Positions 17,897-27,685 of a DNA stretch of 64,000 bases are shown here, one piece after another. The notes under the pieces were generated by a model, which saw only the letters and a program-made list of their open reading frames with translations, ran no database searches and was not told where the DNA came from. The first letter of the stretch is position 1. Every line of letters begins with the position of its first letter. The stretch spans positions 1,039,320 through 1,103,319 of the forward strand of contig BMZV01000001.1 of NCBI GenBank assembly GCA_014652975.1. The letters run 5' to 3'. The position numbers and the translations under genes are program-made. The DNA comes from Kocuria marina (GTDB lineage: Bacteria > Actinomycetota > Actinomycetes > Actinomycetales > Micrococcaceae).

Positions 17897-18451
17897 GTGG
17901 TCGCGGACGGCACCGAGCTGCCCGTGGACGAGCGGGACGCCGAGCTGTACTACCGTCCGACGACGCGCCCCGGCTCGCGGCTGCCCCACGCGTGGCTCGG
18001 GCTCGCCGACCCGCGGGAACCCACCGTGTCCACGCACGACATCTGCGGGCACGGCCGGTTCACGGTGCTCACCGGGATCAACGGCGCCAAGTGGGCGGAC
18101 GCCGCCAAACGGGTGGCCGAGGAGCTCGGCATCCCGCTCACGGCCCACGTGATCGGGCCGGAGCAGGAGTACGAGGACCTATACGGTGACTGGGCCGGAC
18201 TGCGCGAGGTCGCGGACGACGGCATGGTGCTCGTGCGCCCCGACAACCACGTGGCCTACCGTTCGCACGGGATGGTCGAGGATCCCGCGGCCACGCTGAC
18301 CGAGACGCTGCGCGCGGTGTTGGGCAGCGGGGAGGGTGCGCTTCAGGGCGGCCGGAGCTCCGTGAGTGCTCGCGACGCTTCCGAGCAGGACTCCAGGGGC
18401 GCTTCCGAGCAGGGAACGCGGGACGCTTCTCAGCAGGGGGCCCGGGCATGA
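17897..18451 (+). pseudogene. C-terminal remnant of a TfdB/PheA-type FAD monooxygenase
   Basis: About 184 residues. ELYYRPTTRPGSRLPHAWLG and MVLVRPDNHVAYRSHGMVED are the thioredoxin-like C-terminal domain of flavin phenol hydroxylases. The FAD Rossmann domain and substrate domain (about 400 residues) are absent, and only 65 bp separate it from the upstream fusion gene. It was probably the hydroxylase feeding hydroxyquinol into the fusion enzyme (inference from position). The tail ends in repeats of xASEQ. No RBS precedes the GTG. Confidence 0.75.
18374..18445 (+). repeat. Three tandem 24-bp repeats in the monooxygenase remnant
   Basis: Units at 18374-18397, 18398-18421 and 18422-18445 share GCTTCCGAGCAGG or a close variant and encode xASEQ-type peptides. 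In-frame slippage product. Confidence 0.75.
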
Positions 18452-18645
18452 ACGTCGCACCGCGGCCACTGAGTCGGGAGGACGCCTCCCGTTACGCCAC
18501 GCGCGTGACCCTGCTGGGGACCTCCGGTGGGCCGCCGTGCGCGGGACGGCTCCGACCGGGTGGGCATCTCCACGCTGCTCACCGTGAACGGTTCGCAGTA
18601 CCTCATCGACTGCGGTGAGGGGTGGGCCCGTCCTACCGCCGCTCC
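18448..18645 (+). pseudogene. N-terminal fragment of an MBL-fold metallohydrolase
   Basis: The start (ATG 18448, overlapping the previous tail) reads RVTLLGTSGGPP, the first strand of metallo-beta-lactamase-fold hydrolases. After about position 18530 the matching text continues in another frame (DRVGISTLLTVNGSQYLIDC GEG, written in two parts), so a one-base frameshift is present. The HxHxDH metal motif and everything downstream are missing. Confidence 0.6.
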
Positions 18646-18674
18646 GGGGAGTCCACTCCCGGGTACCGTGGAGC

Positions 18675-19067
18675 ATGACCAAAAAACTGATGACCGCCCG
18701 CCGCAGGGCCCACCGCGCCGCGCTGTTCACCGGATTGGCACTCACGGGGATGGGGACCTTGCACCTCGTGAAACCGGAACCGTTCGACCACCTGATCCCC
18801 GAACAGCTGCCCGGCACCGCCCGGCAGTGGTCCATCGGCTCAGGATTCGCGGAACTCGGGACCGCCGCGCTGCTGCTCATCCCCGCCACACGCAAGGCCG
18901 GCGGGGTGGCCGCGGCCGCCCTGTTCGTGGGCGTGTGGCCCGGCAACTTCAAGATGGCGTGGGACTGGCGCCACGCGTCCGCCGCGAAGCAGGCGATCTC
19001 CCTCGGCCGCCTCCCGCTGCAGATCCCCATGATCATGAGCGCGGTCAAGATCGCCAAGAACGCATAG
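18675..19067 (+). CDS. DoxX-like small membrane protein
   Basis: 130 residues with about three to four hydrophobic segments (AALFTGLALTGMGTLHLV, FAELGTAALLLIPATRK, AGGVAAAALFVGVWPGNFKM). Spacing of segments and the WPGNFKMAWDWR motif fit the DoxX-like family, whose biochemical role is poorly defined. ATG 18675 chosen; there is no strong Shine-Dalgarno. It stands alone between the broken MBL gene and the amidase gene. Confidence 0.65.
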   Translation: MTKKLMTARRRAHRAALFTGLALTGMGTLHLVKPEPFDHLIPEQLPGTARQWSIGSGFAELGTAALLLIPATRKAGGVAAAALFVGVWPGNFKMAWDWRHASAAKQAISLGRLPLQIPMIMSAVKIAKNA

Positions 19068-19202
19068 CTCCCGGGGCCGCCCCGCACCCGCGGGTGGCCG
19101 GGTGGTTCCGCGTGAGACGCGCCGTCGACATCCGCGCGGAGACGGCCCCTGCGCCCCGGCAGCGCTTCCGGACCCCTGCGCCGCCCGGCTACCGTGACTG
19201 AT

Positions 19203-20000
19203 ATGCGTATCGCACTCGGCCAGTTGCTTAGCACCCACGACTCGCAACACAACCTCGAGCGCGTCCGCGAGCTCGCGCGCCGCGCGGGGGAGGACCGCGC
19301 GGATCTCCTCGTGCTGCCCGAGGCCACGATGTTTGCGTTCGGTCGCAGCCTCACGGACGTCGCCGAACCTCTCGATGGCCCATGGGCCACGGCGGTCTCC
19401 GAGCTCGCGCGTGAGCACTCGGTCGCGATCGTCGCCGGCATGTTCACCCCCGGTGACGGTGATCGCGTGCGCAACACCGCGGTGATCGCCCTCCCGGACG
19501 GCACCGTGCGCGGCTACGCCAAGATCCACTTGTACGACGCCTTCGGCTTCCTGGAGTCGGACACCGTGGACCCCGGCGACGAACCGGTCACCTTCTCCGC
19601 GGGCGGCCTCACGGTGGGGGTCGCCACGTGCTACGACATCCGCTTCCCGCGTCTGTTCACGCGTTTGGCGCACGACGGCGCCGTGGTCACCGTTCTCGGC
19701 GCGTCCTGGGGGGACGGGCCGGGCAAGGTCGCGCAGTGGGAACTGCTGGCACGCGCGCGAGCCCTGGACACGACGTCGTACGTGGTGGCCGTGGGACAGG
19801 CGAACCCCGAGTCGGTGGGGGAGGAGAACCCGGACAAGGCGCCGCGCGGTGTGGGGCACAGCCTGGTGGCCGCGCCGGACGGTTCCGTGGTGGCGCGGCT
19901 GGGAGACGCCCCGGACTACACGGTCGTGGACCTGGACCCGGAGCTCGTGGAGCGGACGCGCAAGGCCATCCCGGTGCTGCGCAACGCGCGCGAACTCTGA
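19203..20000 (+). CDS. Carbon-nitrogen hydrolase (nitrilase-superfamily amidase)
   Basis: 265 residues. The catalytic triad is visible as E40 (LPEATMF), K107 (YAKIHLYDAFGF) and C143 (GVATCYDIRFP). Overall text resembles deaminated-glutathione/omega-amidase type members such as Nit1/NitA, but mycothiol-using actinobacteria have several such amidases of unknown substrate. ATG 19203 gives the usual N-terminus MRIALGQL; a GTG nine bases upstream is also possible. Confidence 0.8.
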   Translation: MRIALGQLLSTHDSQHNLERVRELARRAGEDRADLLVLPEATMFAFGRSLTDVAEPLDGPWATAVSELAREHSVAIVAGMFTPGDGDRVRNTAVIALPDGTVRGYAKIHLYDAFGFLESDTVDPGDEPVTFSAGGLTVGVATCYDIRFPRLFTRLAHDGAVVTVLGASWGDGPGKVAQWELLARARALDTTSYVVAVGQANPESVGEENPDKAPRGVGHSLVAAPDGSVVARLGDAPDYTVVDLDPELVERTRKAIPVLRNAREL

Positions 20001-20139
20001 GACCCGGGAAGCTGTGCGCGGTGGGTGAACGAGCGCTGACAAGGCTCGCGGTCCGTGCCTACAGTGAGCAGTAGCACGTCATAAGCCCCTGCCTTGTGGG
20101 CGTGGACCGTCATACTCGAGCAGTCCGGAGGTCAGAATC

Positions 20140-21267
20140 ATGGCTGATGCCACTCAGAACAACCACCCCGTCCGCTTCGCCGTGGTGGGCGTGGGACAGA
20201 TCTCCCAGCAGGCGTTCATCCCCGGGCTCTCCCGGATCGAGGACGCGGAGCTCGCGGCACTGGTGACCTCGAGCCCGGAGAAGGCGGAGGTGCTGGGTCA
20301 GGAATTCGGTGTGGCCACCTACTCCTACGAGGAGTACCCGGCGCTGCTGGAGTCCGGTGACATCGACGCCGTGTACGTGGCCACTCCCGTCTTCCGCCAC
20401 CGCGAGTTCGCGGAACCCGCGGTGAAGGCCGGGATCCACACCCTGCTCGAGAAGCCCATGGCCACCTCCGTGGAGGACTGCCAGGCCATCACCGATGCCG
20501 CGAAGCAGAGCGGGGCCACCCTCATGGTCGCCTACCGCCTGCACCAGGAACCCGCGACCGTGGAGATGATCGAGAAGGTCCGTGACCAGCAGGTCATCGG
20601 TGACCCGCGGTTCTTCACCGCGACCTTCTCCCAGGACATCACGGAGGAGAACCACCGCGGTCACTCGGGCTTCTGGGGTGGGCCCATCCCCGACATGGGC
20701 ACCTACCCGCAGAACATGGTCCGCAACCTCTTCCACGACGAACCCGTGGAGGTCTACGCCAAGGGAGTCCGCACCCCGGGCCGCGAGTTCAACTTCGACG
20801 ACACCGTGGCCGTGACCCTCACCTTCCCGGGTGAACGGGTGGCGCAGTTCACCATCAGCTACGCCTCCGAGTCCGCCGAGCAGTTCACCGTGGCCGGGAC
20901 CAAGGGCGAGATCAGCGCGCAGCCGTGCTTCGGTTTCGGTCCGGGCGTGGGCATCGAATACACGCTCACCCAGGAGGGCTCCTCCGAGAGCTTCGCCCAC
21001 GACCCCGTGGAACAGTTCGGTGGCCAGACCCAGTACTTCGTGGACTGCCTGCGCCGGGGCGAGGCCCCGGAACCGGACGGCGAGGAGGGCATGCTGGACG
21101 TGCGCGTGAACGAGGCCGTCCTCGAATCGCTCGAGACCGGCCGCCCCGTCACGCTCGAGCCCTATCAGCGGGAACGGACGGTGACCTCCGAGCAGGTCCG
21201 CCGCGTCACCCCCGCGGACGAACCGGAGGACGACGAGCTCGTGGACCAGGTTCCCCAGAACGGCTGA
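20140..21267 (+). CDS. Gfo/Idh/MocA-family NAD(P)-dependent oxidoreductase
   Basis: 375 residues. N-terminal Rossmann domain (FAVVGVGQISQQAFIPGLSR, about residues 12-31) and the EKPMA motif (ITLLEKPMATS-like, residue about 105) holding the catalytic Lys; the C-terminal domain is as in glucose-fructose oxidoreductases (DMGTYPQNMVRNLFHDEPVE). Probably acts on a sugar or polyol; the substrate cannot be read from sequence. Strong RBS GGAGGTCAG. The last 40 residues are acidic and variable. Confidence 0.85.
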   Translation: MADATQNNHPVRFAVVGVGQISQQAFIPGLSRIEDAELAALVTSSPEKAEVLGQEFGVATYSYEEYPALLESGDIDAVYVATPVFRHREFAEPAVKAGIHTLLEKPMATSVEDCQAITDAAKQSGATLMVAYRLHQEPATVEMIEKVRDQQVIGDPRFFTATFSQDITEENHRGHSGFWGGPIPDMGTYPQNMVRNLFHDEPVEVYAKGVRTPGREFNFDDTVAVTLTFPGERVAQFTISYASESAEQFTVAGTKGEISAQPCFGFGPGVGIEYTLTQEGSSESFAHDPVEQFGGQTQYFVDCLRRGEAPEPDGEEGMLDVRVNEAVLESLETGRPVTLEPYQRERTVTSEQVRRVTPADEPEDDELVDQVPQNG

Positions 21268-21309
21268 TCTCCCGCATCTCGGGCCCCTCGACGAACGGAC
21301 AGCACTGCC

Positions 21310-22722
21310 ATGACACACCAGTACATCCATGAGACACGGTTGTCCCAACCCCGGGAGCGGGTCTTCGCGTGGCACGAGCGCCCCGGCGCCCTGCCTCGCC
21401 TGACCCCGCCGTTCGGTGGGGGCCCCGACCAGGTGCGCCAAGCGCCGTCGGACGGGATTGAACCGGGCTCGGAAGCCAAGCTGGGGATCTCCGTGCCCGG
21501 GACGTTCGGCATGGTGCACCTGCCCTGGACAGCCGAACACGGTGAGTGGGATCCGCCGCGGTACTTCACGGATCGCATGGTCAGCGGGCCGTTGGGGGAG
21601 TGGGAGCACCGGCACGTCTTCGAGGAGACGGAGAACGGCGGGACCCTGGTCCGGGACCAGGTCACCGTGCGCCCACTGCCGGAGTGGGCGGGCAAGCTCA
21701 ACGACCTGGGTGAGCGCGTGATGACGCCGCAGCTCGAGCGGATCTTCGCCTACCGGGAACGCCAACTGCGTGCCGACCTGGACTTCCACGACCAGCACGA
21801 CGGGCCCCGGCTCACCATCGCGGTGGCCGGTTCCTCCGGGCTCGTGGGCACCCAGGTGTGCGCGCTACTCGAAACGGGCGGGCACACGGTGCTCCGCCTC
21901 AAGCGCGGCGGCGCCACCGGTGAGGGTGTCATCGGCTGGGACCCGGACGAAGGGGTGCTGAACCCGCACGATCTGGAGGGGGTCGACGTCGTCGTCCACC
22001 TGGGCGGCGAAAGTATCGCTACACGTTTCACGCCCGCGAAGAAGCACGAGATCATGCGCTCGCGCGTGGACAGCACCAACCTGCTCGTGCGCGCGCTGGG
22101 CCAGGTGTCGGCCGAGAAGCGCCCGCGCGCGCTGGTGGTCGCCTCCGCGATCGGTTACTACGGCACCGGGCGGGGGGACGAGATCCTCACGGAGGACTCC
22201 GCGTCCGGGGACGGTTTCCTCGCGGAGGTGTGCCGGGAGTGGGAACGTGCCGCGCACGGGGCCGCCGTGTACGGCATGCGCGTGGTCAACGTCCGCACCG
22301 GTCTGGTGCTCTCACCCACGGGTGGCCTGCTGAAACCGCAACTGCCCCTCATGGAGGCCGGTCTGTCCGGGCCCATGGGCGGCGGGAAGCAGTGGCAGAG
22401 CTGGATCGGCCTGGACGACATGGCCGCCGCCGTGGCCCACCTTGCGCTGAGCGACGACGCCGAGGGCCCGTTCAACGTGGCCGCCCCCGAACCCGTGCGG
22501 CAGAAAGAGTTCGCCAAGACCGTGGCCGGTGTGTTGCACCGCCCCGCGGTGGTTCCCACACCCCTGGCCGGTCCCAAGGCCGTTCTGGGGGCGCAGGCCA
22601 CCGAGGAACTCGTGGCGGCGAGCCACCGGGTGGACGTCGGCAAGCTCCTGGCCAGCGGGTACCGGTTCCGCAACGAGGACCTGCGCAGCTGCGCCGAGCA
22701 CATCCTGGGGCGCACCCGCTGA
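21310..22722 (+). CDS. TIGR01777-type NAD-epimerase with N-terminal SRPBCC domain
   Basis: 470 residues. Residues 1-150 form a START/SRPBCC-like domain (THQYIHETRLSQPRERVFAW, GTLVRDQVTVRPLP). From residue 160 an extended short-chain dehydrogenase/epimerase domain follows (LTIAVAGSSGLVGTQVCALL, VDVVVHLGGESI, ASAIGYYGTGRGDE), ending in a DUF1731-like C-terminus (ATEELVAASHRVDVGKLLAS). The two-domain layout is common in actinobacteria; substrate unknown. It follows the oxidoreductase by 42 bp and may be cotranscribed. Confidence 0.85.
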   Translation: MTHQYIHETRLSQPRERVFAWHERPGALPRLTPPFGGGPDQVRQAPSDGIEPGSEAKLGISVPGTFGMVHLPWTAEHGEWDPPRYFTDRMVSGPLGEWEHRHVFEETENGGTLVRDQVTVRPLPEWAGKLNDLGERVMTPQLERIFAYRERQLRADLDFHDQHDGPRLTIAVAGSSGLVGTQVCALLETGGHTVLRLKRGGATGEGVIGWDPDEGVLNPHDLEGVDVVVHLGGESIATRFTPAKKHEIMRSRVDSTNLLVRALGQVSAEKRPRALVVASAIGYYGTGRGDEILTEDSASGDGFLAEVCREWERAAHGAAVYGMRVVNVRTGLVLSPTGGLLKPQLPLMEAGLSGPMGGGKQWQSWIGLDDMAAAVAHLALSDDAEGPFNVAAPEPVRQKEFAKTVAGVLHRPAVVPTPLAGPKAVLGAQATEELVAASHRVDVGKLLASGYRFRNEDLRSCAEHILGRTR

Positions 22723-22994
22723 GGCTGAGCCCGCCGCTCAGGTGTGAACGCGGAACACCGCGGGGGCAGAGCTCCACCGGTCGGGCGGTGTCCCTCTCCT
22801 CCCCGGGAGCGGATTCGGTATCCTTTTCCCGTGACATCTCAACACAACCGGCCCGCAGCGTACTTCGGTGCGCTCCCCTCGGCCGATGACAAGGAGTCGG
22901 ACAGTCCCGGGCAGCGCCGCTGCTCCCCTGACATCCGCTCGTTCGGTTCCCCGTTCCCTTCCCGCGCCGATGCGGTGTGCATTGAGGTGAGCTG

Positions 22995-24542
22995 GTGCTG
23001 ACTGCCTGGCTGCTCCTCCTCGTCTTTCTCCTGCTGGTCCTCGCCAACGCCCTGTTCGTGGCGGTCGAGTTCTCGTTCCTCACCGTGGACCGCCAAGCGG
23101 TCCAGCGCGCGGAGGCCGAAGGCGACAAGCGCGCCAGGACCATCGAGCAGAGCCTCAAGAAGACCTCCACCAACCTTTCCGGTGCCCAATTGGGCATCAC
23201 CGTCACGAGCCTCCTGGCGGGCTTCCTCACCGGTCCCAGTCTGGGCACCCTGTTCAGCGAGGGTCTCGGGTGGACCGGCGTGCCCGACGCCGCTGCGGTG
23301 GGTATCGCGACCACCGCCGCGTTCATCGTCGCGACCTTCACGCAGATGGTGTTCGGTGAACTCGTCCCCAAGAACTGGGCCATCGCGGACCCCCTGCGGG
23401 TCACCCACGTGGTCGTGCTGCCGCAGAAGATCTTCATGGTGGTCTTCGGCTGGCTCGTCACCATGCTCAACAGCTCCGCGAACGCGGTGCTGCGCATGCT
23501 CGGTTTCACGCCCACGGAGGAAGTGGCCAACGCGCGCACCGCGGAGGAACTCGCGTCCGTGGTGAGCCGCTCCGGGCGTGAGGGCACGTTGGACGCGGGC
23601 ACCGCGGAACTCGTGGCCCGGTCCATCGAGTTCGGTGACCGCACAGCCGCGGACGTGATGCGTCCCCGCCCCCGAGTCACCTTCCTGGACGCGGACGACA
23701 CCGTGGAGCACATGCTGCTCACCGCGTCCGAGTCCGGTCACTCCCGGTTCCCCGTCACAGGGGAATCGGTGGACGACATCGTGGGCGTGGTGCACTACAC
23801 CCACGCGCTCGCGGTTCCGTTCGAGGAACGCGCGGTGGTGCGCGTCGCGGACGTGTGCGTCCCCGCGGACGTGGTCTCCGAATCCATGACCCTGGACCCG
23901 CTCATGCGTCAACTGCGCAACAAGGGTCTGCAACTGGCCGTGGTCGTGGACGAGTACGGTGGCACCGCGGGCATCGTGACCCTGGAGGATCTCATCGAGG
24001 AGATCGTGGGGGAGATCGACGACGAGCAGGACACCCGGGTGCAGCGCTTCCGCCGCACCCGCGACGGTGGCCTGGTGGTCTCCGGACTGCTGCGCCCGGA
24101 CGAACTGGGCGACGTGCTGCGCGTGGACATGCCCGAGGGCGAGGAGTCCGACACCCTGGGCGGTCTCATCGCCGAGGAACTGGACCGGCTGCCCATCGTG
24201 GGCGACAAGCTCACCCTGGAAGCGATCGACCACATCCACCGCGACGACGACGACCTGCCCACCAAAGCGCAGATCCACCTGGCCGTGGTGCGCATGGACC
24301 AGCACCGCGTAGACCGCATCATGGTGCACCGCGAAGGCGGCAATCCGGACGAACGGGGCGGTTCGACGTCGTCCACGTCCTGGCGCCCACCCGGGCGACC
24401 GGACCCGCTGGGCGGTGAGAACCGCGACCCCGAGACCGCGGAGGAATTCCGGGTCTCGCACGGCGACCGTGTGGGCGCCGCCGGTTTCCACCGGGACGAG
24501 GACGTGTCCGTGGAGGACCCGCGTGAGGAGCAGCAGCGATGA
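22995..24542 (+). CDS. CNNM/CorC-type membrane protein (DUF21-CBS-CorC/HlyC), paralogue 1
   Basis: 515 residues. An N-terminal DUF21 domain with four membrane segments ([33 protein letters not shown]) is followed by a CBS pair (residues about 215-335: [40 protein letters not shown]) and a CorC_HlyC domain ([16 protein letters not shown]), then a hydrophilic tail. The family is linked to Mg2+/Co2+ efflux; the name hemolysin is historical. GTG 22995 follows GAGGTGAG. It overlaps the next paralogue by ATGA. Confidence 0.85.
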   Translation: MLTAWLLLLVFLLLVLANALFVAVEFSFLTVDRQAVQRAEAEGDKRARTIEQSLKKTSTNLSGAQLGITVTSLLAGFLTGPSLGTLFSEGLGWTGVPDAAAVGIATTAAFIVATFTQMVFGELVPKNWAIADPLRVTHVVVLPQKIFMVVFGWLVTMLNSSANAVLRMLGFTPTEEVANARTAEELASVVSRSGREGTLDAGTAELVARSIEFGDRTAADVMRPRPRVTFLDADDTVEHMLLTASESGHSRFPVTGESVDDIVGVVHYTHALAVPFEERAVVRVADVCVPADVVSESMTLDPLMRQLRNKGLQLAVVVDEYGGTAGIVTLEDLIEEIVGEIDDEQDTRVQRFRRTRDGGLVVSGLLRPDELGDVLRVDMPEGEESDTLGGLIAEELDRLPIVGDKLTLEAIDHIHRDDDDLPTKAQIHLAVVRMDQHRVDRIMVHREGGNPDERGGSTSSTSWRPPGRPDPLGGENRDPETAEEFRVSHGDRVGAAGFHRDEDVSVEDPREEQQR

Positions 24543-25618
24543 CCACGAGTACCGCCATCATCGTCCTGGTCCTGCTTCTGGCGGGCAACGCCTTCTTCGT
24601 GGCCAGCGAGTTCGCGATGGTATCGGCCCGCCGCGACCAGCTCGAACCCCGCGCCTCGGACGGATCCAAGTCCGCGAAGTATGCCCTCAAGGGCATTGAG
24701 AACGTGTCCGTGTCCCTGGCCGCCACCCAGCTGGGGATCACCGCGTGCTCCCTGCTGATCGGTGCCGTGGGCGAACCCGCGATCGCACACCTTATTGAGG
24801 TGCCCCTCGAGGCCGCGGGCGTGCCGTCCGCTCTGCTGCACCCGATCGCCCTGGCGATCGCGCTGCTGATCGTGACCTTCCTGCACATGGTCCTGGGCGA
24901 GATGGTGCCCAAGAACATCGCCATCGCGATCCCCAGCCGCGTAGCCCAGGTGCTCGGCCCCGTGCTGCACGGCTTCGTGGTGGTCTTCCGCCCCACCATC
25001 TGGGTCATGAACGAGACGGCCAACCACCTGGTGCGCTGGCTGTTCAAGGTGGAGCCCAAGGACGAGGTCGCCTCGGCCTTTACGTCCGATGACGTCCGCG
25101 GTTTCGTGGCCGAGTCCGGCCGTGAGGGCCTGCTCGACACCGACGAGATCCGATTGCTCACGGGCGCGCTGAACTTCGAGAACAAGACGGCCGGCGACGT
25201 CGCCCTGCCCCTCGCGGGCATGCGCACCGCCCCGTCCGACATCACTGTGGCCGGGGTCGAGCAGTTGTGTGCGGAGACGGGCTTCTCGCGCTTCCCCGTG
25301 CGGGACGTGAACGAGCGGCTCATGGGCTACGTCCACACGAAGGACGTGCTGGGGTTGCCGGAGACCGCTCGGGAGCAACCGATCCCCGCGGCCATCATCC
25401 GCCGCTTCGCGCGCGTGGCCCCGGAGGACAAGCTGCGCAAGGTCACCCGCACCATGCAGGCCAACGGCGCGCACTTCGCGCTGCTGGGCCAGGTGGCCCG
25501 GGACTCGCGCACCACGGACGAGTCCGTGTACATCGTGGCGCTCGAGGACGTGCTGGAGGAGCTTGTGGGCGAGGTCCGCGACGCCACCTCCAAAGCCGAT
25601 CAGGACCCCGCCGCATGA
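24539..25618 (+). CDS. CNNM/CorC-type membrane protein, paralogue 2
   Basis: 359 residues: DUF21 domain ([40 protein letters not shown]) and a CBS pair, but no full CorC_HlyC domain at the end, so it is shorter than its partner. It is translationally coupled at both ends (ATGA overlaps with 22995-24542 and with 25615-26181). Tandem pairs of long and short forms are usual in actinobacteria and may work together in the membrane (inference). Confidence 0.85.
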   Translation: MTTSTAIIVLVLLLAGNAFFVASEFAMVSARRDQLEPRASDGSKSAKYALKGIENVSVSLAATQLGITACSLLIGAVGEPAIAHLIEVPLEAAGVPSALLHPIALAIALLIVTFLHMVLGEMVPKNIAIAIPSRVAQVLGPVLHGFVVVFRPTIWVMNETANHLVRWLFKVEPKDEVASAFTSDDVRGFVAESGREGLLDTDEIRLLTGALNFENKTAGDVALPLAGMRTAPSDITVAGVEQLCAETGFSRFPVRDVNERLMGYVHTKDVLGLPETAREQPIPAAIIRRFARVAPEDKLRKVTRTMQANGAHFALLGQVARDSRTTDESVYIVALEDVLEELVGEVRDATSKADQDPAA

Positions 25619-26181
25619 GCCCGCGGAAGCTGTACCGGATCGCCGCGACCGCCGAGGCCGTCACGTGGGCGCTGCTGATCCTGGGCATGATCGCCAAGTA
25701 CGGATTTGGTGCCGGTGACCTCCCCGTGCGCCTGGCCGGGGGGATCCACGGGTTCGTGTTCCTGAGCTACTGCGTCTCCACCGTGGTGGTCTGGACGGAC
25801 CGGCGCTGGCCGGCCGCCACGGGCGTGCTGGGCCTCGTGCTCTCCGTGGTCCCGTTCGCCACGGTGCCGTTCGAGCGGCACGTGGAGCGCAAGGGCCTGC
25901 TCGCGGACGAGTGGCGCGTGGCCCCCGCGGGTCACGCGCGCACCGGGGCCGGCACCACGTCGGACGGACGGGTTGCGGGGGACGACGACGCCCGCGCCAC
26001 CTCCGCCACCCCTGGCGGGGTCCCGAGCGGGCTGCGTGAGCCCGCCCGCACTCCCGCGGAGCGGCTGCTCGCGGTCATCCTGCGGTGGCCCGTGCTCTCC
26101 GCCCTGGCCCTGCTGGTGTTCGTGGTGGCGCTGTTCTCGGTGCTGCTCACCGCGGGCCCGCCCACCGAGTGGTTCTCCTGA
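25615..26181 (+). CDS. DUF3817 membrane protein
   Basis: 188 residues. Three hydrophobic helices in the first 90 residues ([55 protein letters not shown]) with the [11 protein letters not shown] sequence that marks the DUF3817 domain, then a polar linker and one more C-terminal helix ([20 protein letters not shown]). Function unknown; third gene of the coupled cluster. Confidence 0.8.
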   Translation: MSPRKLYRIAATAEAVTWALLILGMIAKYGFGAGDLPVRLAGGIHGFVFLSYCVSTVVVWTDRRWPAATGVLGLVLSVVPFATVPFERHVERKGLLADEWRVAPAGHARTGAGTTSDGRVAGDDDARATSATPGGVPSGLREPARTPAERLLAVILRWPVLSALALLVFVVALFSVLLTAGPPTEWFS

Positions 26182-26219
26182 GGGGAGCCCCACGGTGGCC
26201 CGCTCATCCCCTCGCATGA

Positions 26220-26889
26220 TGCACACCGCAGGTCCTGTGGGACGTGATCGCGGGACTGGTCACCGGCGTGCTCCTGACCCTCGTGGCCTCCCTGGGCCCG
26301 GCGCGGCGGCACTCGACGGTCTGCGCGGCTCCCGCTCCGCCGACGGCATTCCGACGCCGCGCAGCGCCTCGACGTGCAGGAAGCCACCAAGCTGGAGGAG
26401 TCCGTCGCGAAGATCCTGCACGTGGGCACGGATGAGCTGGGTGGAGCCTTACTCGAGAAGGCCGGCTACGTGAACCTCCTGGACATCCTGCTTGCGGTGA
26501 TGCTGGCACTGCTCGCGGTGGCCGTGGTGGTCTCCGTCCTGGGGATCGCCTCCACCACGTCCCTGTCCGTGCTGGAACGCTCCCGGGAGAACTCCCTGTT
26601 GCGCGCGCTGGGGTTGTCCAAGCGGCAACTCGGGGCGCTCATCCGGCGGGAAGTCCTCGTGATCTCACTCGTGGCCACCGTGGTGGGCCTGGTGGTGGGC
26701 TGGCTCTTCGGGATGCTGGGGGTGATGTCCCTGGTCGTGGAGGGGATGACCGTCCGGCCCGTGGTGCCGTGGGGTGGTTTTCTGCTCATTCTGGCCGTTG
26801 CTGTGGTGGTGGCGGTCATCGCCTCCGCGCTGCCGGTGCGACGGGCCACGAAGCTCAACCCGGTGGAGGGGCTGGCGCGGGTCGACTGA
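26220..26889 (+). pseudogene. ABC transporter permease (FtsX-like) C-terminal remnant
   Basis: From about 26374 the frame encodes the last part of an FtsX/MacB-type permease: a helix (NLLDILLAVMLALLAVAVVV), the conserved SLSVLERSRENSLLRALGLS region and the ending ALPVRRATKLNPVEGLARVD. Upstream, only scraps are legible in other frames (VIAGLVTGVLLTLVASLGPA and ALDGLRGSRS), so the N-terminal half is deleted or frameshifted. No ABC ATPase partner is present. Confidence 0.65.
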
Positions 26890-26933
26890 CCCGATCGCTC
26901 CGGCACGGCGGCGCCCTGAACGGCCCCGCCACA

Positions 26934-26973
26934 AAGCCCCGGCTGAGTACCGCGAGGTGCTCGGCCGGGGCTT
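26934..26973. terminator. Terminator-like hairpin between the permease remnant and tetR
   Basis: AAGCCCCGGC pairs with GCCGGGGCTT across a 20-nt loop. It lies between convergent genes and could serve both; no long T-run. Confidence 0.55.
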
Positions 26974-26975
26974 CG

Positions 26976-27521
26976 TCACGAGTCCCGCGCCAACCGATCC
27001 GCGGTGTCCAGCAGGCGCTGCAGGATCTGCTGCTTCTCCTCCGGGTCCTCCGGCAGCAGACCCATGGACGCCCGTTGGTAGAGCCCGTCCCCCATGCACT
27101 GCACGGCTGTGGCGATCATCGGGTCCCCCACGTCCTCGAGGACCACGCGGTACCACTCCCGGGTCACGCGCTCGCAGGTCTCTCGGGCGCCGGGCTCGCC
27201 GGACTGCACCATGCGGAAGGCCACCATGAGGCTGCGGTCCAGGGGGCTGTCCTCGTAGAGGGACGTGGCCAGGAACTCCCGTGCGGCACCCCGGGGGGAT
27301 TGCGTGAGGCGGGTCAGGTCCTCGCGGGCCATCTCCTCGCACCGGGCCAGGGCGGCGTCCACGAGCGCTTGCCGGTGGGGGAAGTGGTAGAGCAACCCGC
27401 CCTTGGACACCCCCGCCCGGGCGGCGACGGCGTCCAGGGTCGCGGCACGTTCGCCCTCCGACAGCACGAGGTGTTCGAACGCGGTGAGTAGTTTCTCGCG
27501 GGCCACGGGTTTGCGGGGCAT
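26976..27521 (-). CDS. TetR-family repressor, probable regulator of the adjacent exporter
   Basis: 181 residues. N-terminal helix-turn-helix (LDAVAARAGVSKGGLLYHFP, HRQALVDAALARC) with a C-terminal TetR_C-like domain. Divergent from the 14-helix MFS exporter; a perfect 16-bp palindrome lies in the shared intergenic region, the usual arrangement for a drug-responsive efflux repressor. I start at ATG 27521; GTG 27539 is possible. Confidence 0.85.
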   Translation of the reverse strand: MPRKPVAREKLLTAFEHLVLSEGERAATLDAVAARAGVSKGGLLYHFPHRQALVDAALARCEEMAREDLTRLTQSPRGAAREFLATSLYEDSPLDRSLMVAFRMVQSGEPGARETCERVTREWYRVVLEDVGDPMIATAVQCMGDGLYQRASMGLLPEDPEEKQQILQRLLDTADRLARDS

Positions 27522-27576
27522 GGGTGTAGTGAACCTCACGGGGTGGGAATCATTGCCAGCCTAACCATGTTAACTG

Positions 27577-27592
27577 TACCGTCTAGACGGTA
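27577..27592. promoter_or_regulatory. TetR operator candidate (perfect palindrome)
   Basis: TACCGTCTAGACGGTA is a perfect 16-bp inverted repeat between divergent tetR and MFS genes, as seen for autoregulated TetR/efflux pairs. Confidence 0.75.
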
Positions 27593-27685
27593 AAGACTTG
27601 GCGAGAGGCTCCTGTGAAGGAGCTCGGTACAACCGTGTACGGCTCGCACACCCGAATCCGCAGCTCTTCTCCCAGGAGGTTCCAC

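Noticed and set aside
18374..18445. Three 24-bp repeats considered as a CRISPR fragment
   Set aside because: The units are contiguous with no spacers and stay in frame in a coding tail.
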